Assembly: GCA_035235625.1 (NCBI GenBank)
Contig: CP141146.1
Location: forward strand, 17,478,501-17,542,500
From: Saururus chinensis
Lineage: Eukaryota > Streptophyta > Magnoliopsida > Piperales > Saururaceae
Reading direction: 5' to 3'
Length of the DNA: 64,000 nucleotides
Shown: piece after piece, positions 25,136-38,672 of the stretch
How the letters are laid out: each line of letters opens with the position of its first letter
How positions within the stretch are numbered: position 1 is the stretch's first letter
Made by a program: the position numbers and the translations under genes
The notes under the pieces: model-generated
What the model was told of the DNA's origin: nothing
Seen by the model: only the letters and a program-made list of their open reading frames with translations
Databases searched by the model: none

Positions 25136-25571
25136 CGCTTCGGATCGGCTGTGCAACACTCCCACCCGGGTGGGTGGGAGTGCCCAATAAAAAGTAGCCA
25201 CGTCCTCTTTCTCTCATAATGTCAATAAACCGGGTTTCATACAATTTTTGTTTAAACCAAAATGAAGAAATTTTGGTTTTCATTCTAACCCGTGGGTCTC
25301 TCCAGGGCTCCCCACTTAATCTTCCTCCCCTAAATCGCCACCAAAATCCCCTTCCCCCCGGAGGAGGTGCTCTCATGCCACCACCGCCTGGGATAGATTC
25401 CACCTCTGCAATCTACAGTCTGGCGGAAGACTCGTATCTCCTATCCATAGCCCCCCTAATCGCCGGAGTCGCCGGAGCCGGAGGAGGTGTCGATGGTGGC
25501 TCTGACGCACGCCCAAGAGAGCAGTCCTCTTCCTCTCCTAAATCCCCATCTGTGGCCCTTCTCTTCCCCTC

Positions 25572-26147
<576 letters not shown>

Positions 26148-27200
26148 GTATGCGTGCATTTACTTTCAATTGGGTGGGGGGCTGCGGTTTGTGGTCAATT
26201 GATTCAAATTGACTGGGAAAATAAGGTCTTTCTGCCTATGCCTTTGTCCCCTATTGTTGGCGGCACCCTAAAGGATAAGCCTTGAAATTTGATGACTTTT
26301 TGTTGAGAAACTGCTTACTCTCTTCAATTTATATACCTGTCAATTGTGGATCACATGAGTATAACTTAAAACATATTGCCCTTCTGCAAGCATTACAGAT
26401 GATTGGTGTCTATGGAAAATTTGCTTATGAGTAAGCTGCCATACTTGTTACCTCGCATGTATTAAATCAAAGGTTGAAACTTTTACAAACAGTAGTTGAT
26501 CTGGTGTATCTGCTTTTTTTTCAGTTGAAATATTATGCACATGCTGAGATAAGAATTAATATTTGTCTTCATGATAATTACTCTGCGGACTTCTCTTCCT
26601 GCTATATGTGTCCAAGGGTTTACAATTTTACTGATACCTGATGAAGAGAACTTATTGCTAATGATTTTTTGTATCCATTCTTCATGAAATACTGCTTCAG
26701 GAATTGTACTCCATTCTATTGGTTTTGTATGGCTATCTGTATAAAATATGTAACTATTAAGACTGGAGGATGGATTACACGAGCAAGAAAGCACACATCA
26801 CACACACTTTCATAACCTATGATAAATGAAGATGCATGTGGTAGAAAAATGGGACTCACACTGTGGTCCCCATGGTACTATGGTCATAAGAGGATTAGGG
26901 GACTTGGCAAATCACAGGGCTCATGACTATTTATGATGATGTAGAACCTTATATTATTGCCTCCTTGAGGGTTGCTTTAGTAAAGACTCCAGGTGTAACA
27001 ATCCTGCCACAAAGTGCTCATATGGATTTTCATTTTGATTATTAGAAGAGTCAAATGGTGGTATAGAATCCTGCTACCAACAAGTGCTCATATTTTTTTT
27101 CTTCTTGTACAGTGTAATCTCAACCGTACTTTGCAAGATGATTCATGGTCCGGGCAGCTTCAGAGTTTCTTTGCTAGTATATGGAAGTCATTTGTCTACC

Positions 27201-27460
27201 TTGAGCAATATTGTATCAATATTGAAGCAATATTGTATCAATATTGGAGCAATATTGCTACAACGTATTGCTCCAACCTGAAAACAATATTGCTCCACCG
27301 TTGGAGCAATAATGCTCCAAGGTTGGAGCAATATTGCTACACCGTTAGAGCAATATTGCTGCAGCGTTGGAGCAATATTGCTCCACTGTTGGTTGGAGCA
27401 ATATTGCTCCAACCTCGGAGTAATATTGCAACACTGTTGGAGCAATATTGCTCCAGCGTT
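27201..27460. repeat. 22-bp palindromic minisatellite, left arm
   Basis: About eleven units, each a 16-bp palindrome GGAGCAATATTGCTCC followed by a 6-bp spacer, commonly AACGTT (itself a palindrome) or a variant. Identical in arrangement to 33739-33998 (inverted) and related to 31435-31990. Confidence 0.9.
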
Positions 27461-28025
27461 GGCCATTTGCAGAAGTTTACAGCTCACCTTATTTGAAAGT
27501 ACTATACTTTCACACTTATTTTACTTTATTTTCTATCAATTATTGGCTTTTACTTTATTTTTTATAGTTTGTTTTTTACTAGCTGCTATGTGATTGGCTG
27601 TTTACATTATCTTTTTAACGGTGTTAGCTGTTTAATACATAGCTATATCATTTTAATATGCTCAATTCACAGTACTCTGCAGTAACGAATTTTTGGGGAG
27701 CAATATGATATGCCCATTACCTAGTTTACTTTGGACCCATTTTCAATCAACAACACATGTGATTCTAGGTGAACAAATTATATCAGCAGTTCAAGTTCAT
27801 ATCCAATTAAAGAATGATTTTGGAAGCCCCTAGAACATTAGCTTTTTTTTACTGCAAATATGCATTCTACGTATTTACTTGCATTCATTTTGATGCTCAA
27901 AGTAGCCTGTTTGTAAATTTTCTTTGGATAATACGTTCATAGGTTAGTGAATAGGCGACTAATTTTAAGAAAGATTCCAGTGGATAGGTATTTTGCTGTC
28001 AGAAGGTATTTTGAGAATTTTGCAG

Positions 28026-28385
28026 GCAGAAGGGTATCTTACAGAGAGCTAGAGGCATGACAAGGCTGGTTACAGTCTTACCAAGTTGCTTGCTCGTTTG
28101 AAGAATAGTATTCGGCTAATTGACCGGTAAAGTGGAATTATTAAAAAGGTTTTCCAAAAGATAATCTAAGAGACCGTATATCTTTGTATAATGTTTCTTT
28201 GTATTATATCCTGAATGGCATTTATTTGATATAAATTTGCAGTCCACATGGGCAGCATTGTGTTGTTTGGGCAGACGATGCTGCCAGATTTATGGAATAC
28301 AAGAGTGAGATAAATGATCCATGTGTAATAGTTGCTGGTTCCCGCCAGATTTATCGTACTTTTCCTGCAGAAAGCACCACATTTA
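28026..28385 (+). pseudogene. Captured CCCH zinc-finger/RRM protein exons (left arm)
   Basis: Exon 28026-28126 reads AEGYLTES, an in-frame TAG, then RHDKAGYSLTKLLARLKNSI and RLIDR. A GTAAAG donor and an AG acceptor at 28241-28242 join it, completing the split Arg codon, to 28243 onward: PHGQHCVVWADDAARFMEYK, then VAGSRQIYRTFPAEST. From memory these blocks are typical of the plant CCCH zinc-finger proteins that also have an RRM and a Lys/Arg-rich middle region (C3H46/C3H53-like). The RRM is entered but cut off near 28385. The CCCH finger itself is not in the element. Family call is from pattern memory. Confidence 0.65.
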
Positions 28386-28708
28386 GTGTACAATATAAGA
28401 AACATGGGCAACCTTGGGGCTGCTGCAGTCGCCTTTGAAATCTGCACCATCTTATCTCTCCTCCATCGCCAGAGCTAGTAAGTAAGCAGATTATGTGGCC
28501 AAAAAAAGAAGTAAGCAAGCAGATGGAGAGATGGAAGAACTGGTAACAGGTGGACAATGGAAAAATATCCAGATATTTACTGCTTAGAATCAGGTGGGAA
28601 GAGTTACCTTATAACTTTTCAAGTGGGTAAAGATGATCAAATTCTGCAGTTGATGTCCCTACGACAGCATCAAATTTTCCATGATGGTTCTTTTTGTTAA
28701 TGTTACAG

Positions 28709-30397
<1,689 letters not shown>

Positions 30398-30734
30398 TGA
30401 TACTTTATGTGCTACTATTTTGGTAGAGGACTTCATGAACATATTTTTGTTGCTGGTATGTACATAATGTGCAAAATCTGCTTAGTTAATTTTTTTAAGA
30501 AATTGTTAGCATTGTAGGATGTGGTACAAATGTCGGCAACAAGAATTTAAAAGTTGGTGAAAATACGAGTGTCTATGGATAATACTATAGAGATTATATT
30601 GTACAATAATTCTTTCCTTCTTGAATATGGTGAGGATAATATGATTTGAATATGGTAAGGATAATATGTTCAATCATTCTTCTGTGTCATTTTTCTTTCT
30701 GTTACCATCACTCAAAACAATGATTTCTTTTTAG

Positions 30735-30820
30735 GAAAACAAGCCAGATTAGAAGACCTGTCACCAGAGGAAATGAAAAGGTTCCAAAGAGCAATTACAA
30801 CAGGAGATCTCAGCAAGATG
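30735..30820 (+). pseudogene. Captured exon resembling a HIT zinc-finger protein
   Basis: After an AG at 30733-30734 the sequence reads GKQARLEDLSPEEMKRFQRA, then GDLSKM. This recalls a conserved block (LSPEE...FQRAV.SGELSKM) of plant HIT-type zinc-finger (ZNHIT2-like) proteins. The expected tryptophan-rich continuation is not in frame; a WW occurs one frame over at about 30850. A single exon is too little for certainty. Confidence 0.4.
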
Positions 30821-31434
30821 GAGCGGACATGCTCACCAACTTACCACCATATTGGTGGACCTCGGTTTGGATTGGCCCTCATTGATGATACAATCAACTT
30901 GCGTTCACTAGGGGGGAATGCTCTGATCTGTGGGCTCTGTGATCTGCAGATGGTATTCGTTATGCAGTTGTATATTTAAAAATGGTGGACAAGGATGTAA
31001 AATAACCCATACCAACTCGGTAATGGGACCGTTATATGGGTAAACATCTGGAAAATGGTTATGGTAATAGATATAAGTCCTATCTCCATCAAATCTTTCC
31101 ATTGAGGGATGATCATCTTTTGAATTGTGGATCATAAGAAATCGACAATGTGTATGTGTTAGCGCACTTTAGCATAAATGATTGATAGCTCCTAATTGGT
31201 ATGACAAAAAATGTTTTCAGCCCCATCTTGCGGGATGAATCATCTTTTGATTTGCTCAATTGAACTAGAGCTAGTCCATCATGCTAATTAGATTTTGAAA
31301 TACGCAAATAAAAAATGAGCCCATAACGACCCCCTTAATGCAGACATATTTCTTGTGTCACGCACCGTTAAGCAATAGGTACCTTATTTCACATTCAATA
31401 TCCCTCATTGGGGTGGTTGAATCGTGCGACATCA

Positions 31435-31990
31435 TATCCAACGTTGGATCAATATCACTCCAACATAGGAGCAATATCGCCCCAAGGTTGGAGCAATATT
31501 GCTCCAATGTTGGAGTCATATCGCTCCAATGTTGGATCAATATTGCTCCAACATTGCTACTGTTGGAGCGATATCACTCCAACATTGGAGCGATATCGCT
31601 CCAACGTTGGAGCAATATTGCTCCATCATTGCTACTGTTGGAGCAATATCGCTCCAAGGTTGGAGCAATATCGCCCCAAGGTTGGAGCAATATCGCTCCA
31701 ATGTTGGAGCAATATTGCTCCATCATTGCTACTGTTAGAGCAATATCGCTCCAAGGTTGGAGCAATATCGCTTTAATGTTGGAGCGATATTGCTCGAACA
31801 TTGCCGCAATATCACTCTAATGTTGGAACAATATCGCTCCAACGTCGGAGCAATATCGCTCCAACGTTGGAGCAATATTGCTTCAACATGGGAGCGATTT
31901 GCTCCAACCTTGGAGCGATATTGCTAAAATTATATAACAATATGGCTACAACCTTAAAGCAATATTGCCCAACTCTGCAGCAATATTATT
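31435..31990. repeat. 22-bp palindromic minisatellite, central block
   Basis: About 25 imperfect units of the same palindrome (GGAGCAATATTGCTCC, with ATATCGCTCC variants) and spacers such as AACGTT, AAGGTT, AATGTT. Because 22 is not a multiple of three, three units give a 22-residue period and all frames stay open on both strands. This explains the long open frames at 31338-31998, which are not genes. Confidence 0.9.
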
Positions 31991-32544
31991 CAACCTAGCA
32001 ACAATTTTGGAAAATCAATAATAGTCAACGATACTTGCTTCTAGCATATTTTTACAATTTTAATTGTTAAATTCAATGCAATAAAATGGTTGTTCCTTAG
32101 CATTTAATCCACTTGCAATTTTTTTATCTCAAGGGTACTGTCAGTTACACTCCCAAAACCTGCACTTAGACCCAATACTTCTAGCAGGTATTTACAATTA
32201 ATTGTGAAAATCAGCACAATAAAATGACTGGTATATTTCATGTTCCTCAGCATTTAATCTACTTCATATGTGCTATACAAAGGGTTCTGTCAATGATACT
32301 CTCTGTGTATGCAAACTTGCCATTAAACCAATATACTAGGAAAACCAAATATGACCCGCTGCTTAAAAATGAATGCTAGCTTCTACAGCAATATAGTGTG
32401 AGAATTCATCAGAAGGCACAAAATGAAGAAAGCTTTAAGGAATGATAACATCGTTATATTTCTTACATTGAACACTAAATGTGGTGCTTGAATATTAAGC
32501 CTCCATACTAGTTTTGTTTACAATTACAGTCTTCAAGCTGGGAG

Positions 32545-32730
32545 CTAACTTTGAATCTGGAGTATGCAGCATCTCCAAGCCATTCCCATTAGCTGATGAT
32601 GACCTTGAGCTACATGCGAATTAGCAAGATCGTTATACTGTGCAGGTTGTGAATTTCCAAAATTAGCAGATAAGTCCCGCAACCATTGTAGATGGGAGCC
32701 TGCAAAATTGTCTCTGGAATGGTTTCCTTT
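32545..32730 (-). other. Coding-looking fragment of unknown origin at the right edge of the centre
   Basis: The minus strand, continuing inward from the right arm, is open with a Gln/His/Asn-rich sequence including SHLQWLRDLSANFGNSQPAQ and ending at a stop at 32545. I do not recognise it. The composition resembles a transcription-factor or RNA-binding tail and it may be a fifth captured fragment, in the sense of the right-arm exons. Confidence 0.3.
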
Positions 32731-32814
32731 GCGATGGAGGAGAGATAAGATGGTGCAGATTTCAGAGGCGACTGCAGCGGCCCCAAGGTTGCCCATGTTT
32801 CTTATATTGTACAC

Positions 32815-33174
32815 TAAATGTGGTGCTTTCTGCAGGAAAAGTACGATAAATCTGGCGGGAACTAGCAACTATTACACATGGATCATTTATCTCACTCTTG
32901 TATTCCATAAATCTGGCAGCATCGTCTGCCCAAACAACACAATGCTGCCCATGTGGACTGCAAATTTATATCAAATAAATGCCATTCAGGATATAATACA
33001 AAGAAACATTATACAAAGATATACGGTCTCTTAGATTATCTTTTGGAAAACCTTTTTAATAATTCCACTTTACCGGTCAATTAGCCGAATACTATTCTTC
33101 AAACGAGCAAGCAACTTGGTAAGACTGTAACCAGCCTTGTCATGCCTCTAGCTCTCTGTAAGATACCCTTCTCT
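32815..33174 (-). pseudogene. Captured CCCH zinc-finger/RRM protein exons (right arm)
   Basis: Mirror copy of 28026-28385; the exon borders map to 33074 and 32957. The outer exon start differs by 2 bases from the left arm. The same in-frame stop is present. Confidence 0.65.
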
Positions 33175-33738
33175 GCAAAATTCTCAAAATACCTTCTGAC
33201 AAAGAAATACCTATCCACTGGAATCTTTCTTAAAATTAGTCGCCTATTCACTAACCTATGAACGTATTATCCAAAGAAAATTTACAAACAGGCTACTTTG
33301 AGCATCAAAATGAATGCAAGTAAATACGTAGAATGCATATTTGCAGTAAAAAAAAGCTAATGTTCTAGGGGCTTCCAAAATCATTCTTTAATTGGATATG
33401 AACTTGAACTGCTGATATAATTTGTTCACCTAGAATCACATGTGTTGTTGATTGAAAATGGGTCCAAAGTAAACTAGGTAATGGGCATATCATATTGCTC
33501 CCCAAAAATTAGATTCTTTATGAGTCTTGTGAATTGAGCATATTAAAATGATATAGCTATGTATTAAACAGCTAACACCGTTAAAAAGATAATGTAAACA
33601 GCCAATCACATAGCAGCTAGTAAAAAACAAACTATAAAAAATAAAGTAAAAGCCAATAATTGATAGAAAATAAAGTAAAATAAGTGTGAAAGTATAGTAC
33701 TTTCAAATAAGGTGAGCTGTAAACTTCTGCAAATGGCC

Positions 33739-33998
33739 AACGCTGGAGCAATATTGCTCCAACAGTGTTGCAATATTACTCCGAGGTTGGAGCAATATTG
33801 CTCCAACCAACAGTGGAGCAATATTGCTCCAACGCTGCAGCAATATTGCTCTAACGGTGTAGCAATATTGCTCCAACCTTGGAGCATTATTGCTCCAACG
33901 GTGGAGCAATATTGTTTTCAGGTTGGAGCAATACGTTGTAGCAATATTGCTCCAATATTGATACAATATTGCTTCAATATTGATACAATATTGCTCAA
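33739..33998. repeat. 22-bp palindromic minisatellite, right arm
   Basis: Inverted counterpart of 27201-27460, apparently identical unit by unit. That is notable for a satellite-like tract, and indicates recent inversion-duplication or gene conversion between arms. Confidence 0.9.
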
Positions 33999-35051
33999 GG
34001 TAGACAAATGACTTCCATATACTAGCAAAGAAACTCTGAAGCTGCCCGGACCATGAATCATCTTGCAAAGTACGGTTGAGATTACACTGTACAAGAAGAA
34101 AAAAAATATGAGCACTTGTTGGTAGCAGGATTCTATACCACCATTTGACTCTTCTAATAATCAAAATGAAAATCCATATGAGCACTTTGTGGCAGGATTG
34201 TTACACCTAGAGTCTTTACTAAAGCAACCCTCAAGGAGGCAATAATATAAGGTTCTACATCATCATAAATAGTCATGAGCCCTGTGATTTGCCAAGTCCC
34301 CTAATCCTCTTATGACCATAGTACCATGGGGACCACAGTGTGAGTCCCATTTTTCTACCACAGACATCTTCATTTATCATAGGTTATGAAAGTGTGTGTG
34401 ATGTGTGCTTTCTTGCTCGTGTAATCCATCCTCCAGTCTTAATAGTTACATATTTTATACAGATAGCCATACAAAACCTATAGAATGGAGTACAATTCCT
34501 GAAGCAGTATTTCATGAAGAATGGATACAAAAAATCATTAGCAATAAGTTCTCTTCATCAGGTATCAGTAAAATTGTAAACCCTTGGACACATATAGCAG
34601 GAAGAGAAGTCCACAGAGTAATTATCATGAAGACAAATATTAATTCTTATCTCAGCATGTGCATAATATTTCAACTGAAAAAAATGCAGATACACCAGAT
34701 CAACTACTGTTTGTAAAAGTTTCAACCTTTGATTTAATACATGCGAGGTAACAAGTATGGCAGCTTACTCATAAGCAAATTTTCCATAGACACCAATCAT
34801 CTGTAATGCTTGCGTAAGGGCAATATGTTTTAAGTTATACTCATGTGATCCACAATTGACAGGTATATAAATTGAAGAGAGTAAGCAGTTTCTCAACAAA
34901 AAGTCATCAAATTTCAAGGCTTATCCTTTAGGGTGCCGCCAACAATAGGGGACAAAGGCATAGGCAGAAAGACCTTATTTTCCCAGTCAATTTGAATCAA
35001 TTGACCACAAACCGCAGCCCCCCACCCAATTGAAAGTAAATGCACGCATAC

Positions 35052-35627
<576 letters not shown>

Positions 35628-36002
35628 GAGGGGAAGAGAAGGGCCACAGATGGGGATTTAGGAGAGGAAGAGGACTGCTCTCTTGGGCGTGCGTCAGAGC
35701 CACCATCGACACCTCCTCCGGCTCCGGCGACTCCGGCGATTAGGGGGGCTATGGATAGGAGATACGAGTCTTCCGCCAGACTGTAGATTGCAGAGGTAGA
35801 ATCTATCCCAGGCGGTGGTGGCATGAGAGCACCTCCTCCGGGGGGAAGGGGGATTTTGGTGGCAATTTAGGGGAGGAAGATTAAGTGGGGAGCCCTGGAG
35901 AGACCCACGGGTTAGAATGAAAACCAAAATTTCTTCATTTTGGTTTAAACAAAAATTGTATGAAACCCGGTTTACTGACATTATGAGAGAAAGAGGACGT
36001 GG

Positions 36003-37442
36003 CTACTTTTTATTGGGCACTCCCACCCACCCGGGTGGGAGTGTTGCACAGCCGATCCGAAGCGAGTTGATCGACTCCAGCAGCCTCCTGTTGAGCACGT
36101 TCGCCTCCTCTTCACTGGCGTCGGCCATGGACGGCGGGAGGAGGCGGAAGCAGACCATGGCAAAGTTCCGGGGCACCACCAGCTCGAACCTTCTATCCTT
36201 GGCCACCATCTCCTCCAACATCTTGGCCATCTTCACGTGGTTCCGAAGGAAGGTGCGCAGGTTGGCCACCCCATAGCTCCTTAGCACCATCCACAACTTG
36301 AGAGCTCTGAACCTCCTACTCAGCGCGACCTGCCAGTCCTTGTAGTCCACCACCTGCTTCGACTCGGTGGCCTTGTTCCGGAGATATTCCGGGTTGGTGG
36401 AGAGGGCCGTCACCAGGCTGTTGGGGTCCTTGACCCACATGCAGCAGCAGTCGAGGGTGGTGAAGAACCACTTGTGGGCGTTGAAGCTCAATGAGTCGGC
36501 ATCGTCCACTCCGTCGATGAAGTGCCTGAACTCCGGGCAGATGCAGGCGCTCCCGGCGTAGGCTGCGTCTACGTGTACCCACATGCCGTACTCCTTGGCC
36601 ACCTTGCTGAGGGGCCCAACTGGATCCACCGAGGTGGAGGAAGTAGTGCCCACGGTGGCGCAGAGGAAGAGTGGGAGCAGGCCGTTGGCCAGGTCCTGCT
36701 CGATGGCGGTGCGGAGATTGGCTGGTGAGAGTCCAAAGTGATAGGACTTGGAGGTCCTGACGGCGCGGAAGTTGGCCGGGTGGATCCCGGCGATCTGAGC
36801 CGCCTTTTGGAGGGCACAGTGGGTTTGATCGGAACCGTAGACGACAAGGCGGCCGATGTGCTCTCGGCCAATGCGATTAAGGAGGCGGTCTCGGGCGGCC
36901 GTGAGGGTACAGATGATGCCCTCGCAGGTGGTGCCTTGCAGGACACCACCACCCCCGCCAGAGAAGAGGAAGGAGGTGGGGAGCTTGAGCATCTTACCCA
37001 GCCAGTCCATGACGATTGTTTCAAGCTCAGTGGCGGCCGGGGAGCTCATCCAGTTGAAGCCCACAACGTTGAAGCCGGTGCTGAGCATCTCCCCCAGGAA
37101 GCCGGCGGTGCTGCCGCTGGAGGGGAAGTAGGCGAAGTAGTTGGGGCTCTGCCAGTGGGTGATGCCCGGAACAATATGGGACTGGACGTCTTGGAGGATG
37201 GACTCAATGGGCTCGGGGTGGTTGGGGGCAGAGTCCGGGAGGAGCTTCTTGAGGTACCCAGGCTCCACCTTGCTGCGAACTGGGTACTTGTCGATGTCCC
37301 GGTAGTAGTCAGCAAGGAAGTCGACGACCATATGGCCCTGCCTCCGGAACTCCTCCGGCTCCAAGGGGTTCTTCAGCTCCAGGCCTGCTGCTGCCGTCTT
37401 GTTCCCTAACAAGACATCATCCTGGACCTGGAAGCTCCCCAT
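36003..37442 (-). pseudogene. TYDC: Tyrosine/DOPA decarboxylase, main part, truncated by the Pack-MULE
   Basis: The ATG at 37440-37442 opens a single exon with 460 native codons; the frame then runs 19 codons into the element end and stops at 36003. It is a group II pyridoxal-phosphate decarboxylase that removes CO2 from tyrosine/DOPA to give tyramine/dopamine, a cytosolic entry step to alkaloids and hydroxycinnamoyl amides. Visible: [10 protein letters not shown] (41-50), [13 protein letters not shown] (129-141), [13 protein letters not shown] (162-174), His208 (cofactor stacking), VDAAYAG with Asp292, NAHKWF with the cofactor Lys324, and loop Tyr353, which marks decarboxylases as opposed to aldehyde synthases, which have Phe. 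Everything up to the insertion is intact. The lost ~58 C-terminal residues are conserved, so the product is probably inactive. Tyrosine versus tryptophan preference is inferred from overall similarity. Confidence 0.93.
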
Positions 37443-37640
37443 GTTTCCTTCTACGTACCAAGCTAAGCTCAGCTGAGCGAGAGGTGGCTCTTTAGCTGTG
37501 TAATTTGGCTGTGTTTGCTTGATTACGAAGTGATTGAAGGGATGCTCGAAGAAGATGAAGCAAGGAAAGAAGCAAAAGATAGAATGAAATGAAAGAGTGA
37601 TTGGAGATGGGAAGAGGATGGCTTTAAATAGGAAGAAAGC
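37443..37640 (-). promoter_or_regulatory. Probable TYDC promoter and leader
   Basis: On the minus strand a TATTTAAA box lies at about 37622-37629, some 180 bp upstream of the ATG, followed by a CT-rich leader. The start site would be near 37595. It appears undamaged, so the truncated gene may still be transcribed. Confidence 0.55.
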
Positions 37641-38265
37641 AAGACTGGGGAATGGGGAGGCAACTTTATTGAGTGCTTCATTTTCACTTTCAATATTTCT
37701 TTAAGAAAAATGTTTTCCGGACAGCTCTTGCATGGCCCGCTCTCACTTACACAGCCTTCGCGTCACTGATTACAAAGAAAAATGCTTTAACGACGTGAAG
37801 GTTCCCACGTCAAAATACTTAGTTCATTATTTTTAGACTATTAATGTGAGGCCCCACAAAAATGAGCCCAATAAAGTAATAACGTCAGAATAGTATTACT
37901 AAATTACAAAATTAAGTAATCGTAATATAGAACACCTCAGCTCGCCCACGTTATCTCAACTCAATGTCTATTTGATTCGACTTGAACTCCATTCGAACTC
38001 AAAATTAACATTTTAAGCTCAAATTTGAATATTTTATAGTTTGACAATACTTGGCTCGTTAACATCTCTAGTTAGTCTCATTGTAATACTTATATTTAAA
38101 AAAATTAATAACTTTTATTAAATAGTGAGACGTGCTACTTAGAAAATGGAAAATAAGTTTCTAAGATGATTTTTTAAGCATCTAGCCACTTAAATTAAAC
38201 TAAATAAAATTATTAAAAAAATTATTTAAATAATAATTAAAAAAAATTACCACTTTGGGAAATAT
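37641..38265. other. TYDC upstream region, no gene
   Basis: Contains GCTC/GAACTC-rich sequence (about 37930-38075) like the hAT-like repeat at 22986. The AT-rich segment 38090-38230 is similar to 45660-45790. Confidence 0.4.
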
Positions 38266-38470
38266 TTTTCAAAGTAGTGTTCCTTTTTGCCATGCAGGCT
38301 CCAGCTAAGCAGCTGGCACTTATGTGTTTTTTTTTAATTTTTAAGCTAATTTCATCTTTTAGAAGGAGAATCGGGTTTAAGTCGATTTTGTCCTTTAAAA
38401 GGACGAAATAGCCATATTTAGCACATTTCGGCCATTGACTTAGAAAATGAAGTCGATGTAATACTGATTA
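38266..38470. repeat. Terminal inverted repeat, left
   Basis: Pairs with 44650-44909 at roughly 80 percent by eye. Contains CCTTTAAAAGGACGAAAT, a small palindrome plus tail that is repeated three times in the right end. Confidence 0.7.
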
Positions 38471-38672
38471 ATTTTTAAAAAAAAATTATTTTAAACTAAC
38501 TTTAACACGTGTCCCTGTTCATTCATTTCACACATTCCATACATACCAAAGATTACATTAAAGTTATTGACATCATCGAATAAAAATAAACATAAAATTT
38601 TTTTTATTAAATATATTACATCACAAGTAGAAAAAATGTTTAGTTTAAAATAAAAATACAACAAAGCTAATG

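Noticed and set aside
27201-27460. CRISPR-like array
   Set aside because: Units are contiguous with only 6-base spacers, palindromic, in a plant transposon, with no cas genes.
31338-31998. Long open frames encoding a 22-residue repeat (also at 27014-27593 and 33606-34185)
   Set aside because: The 22-bp palindromic unit keeps all frames open on both strands. The repeat protein is an artefact of translating the minisatellite and has no start context or conserved domain.
36316-37409. Open frames on the plus strand and other frames over the decarboxylase (up to 223 codons)
   Set aside because: They are shadows of the GC-rich coding sequence; only the minus-strand frame from 37442 has the family motifs.
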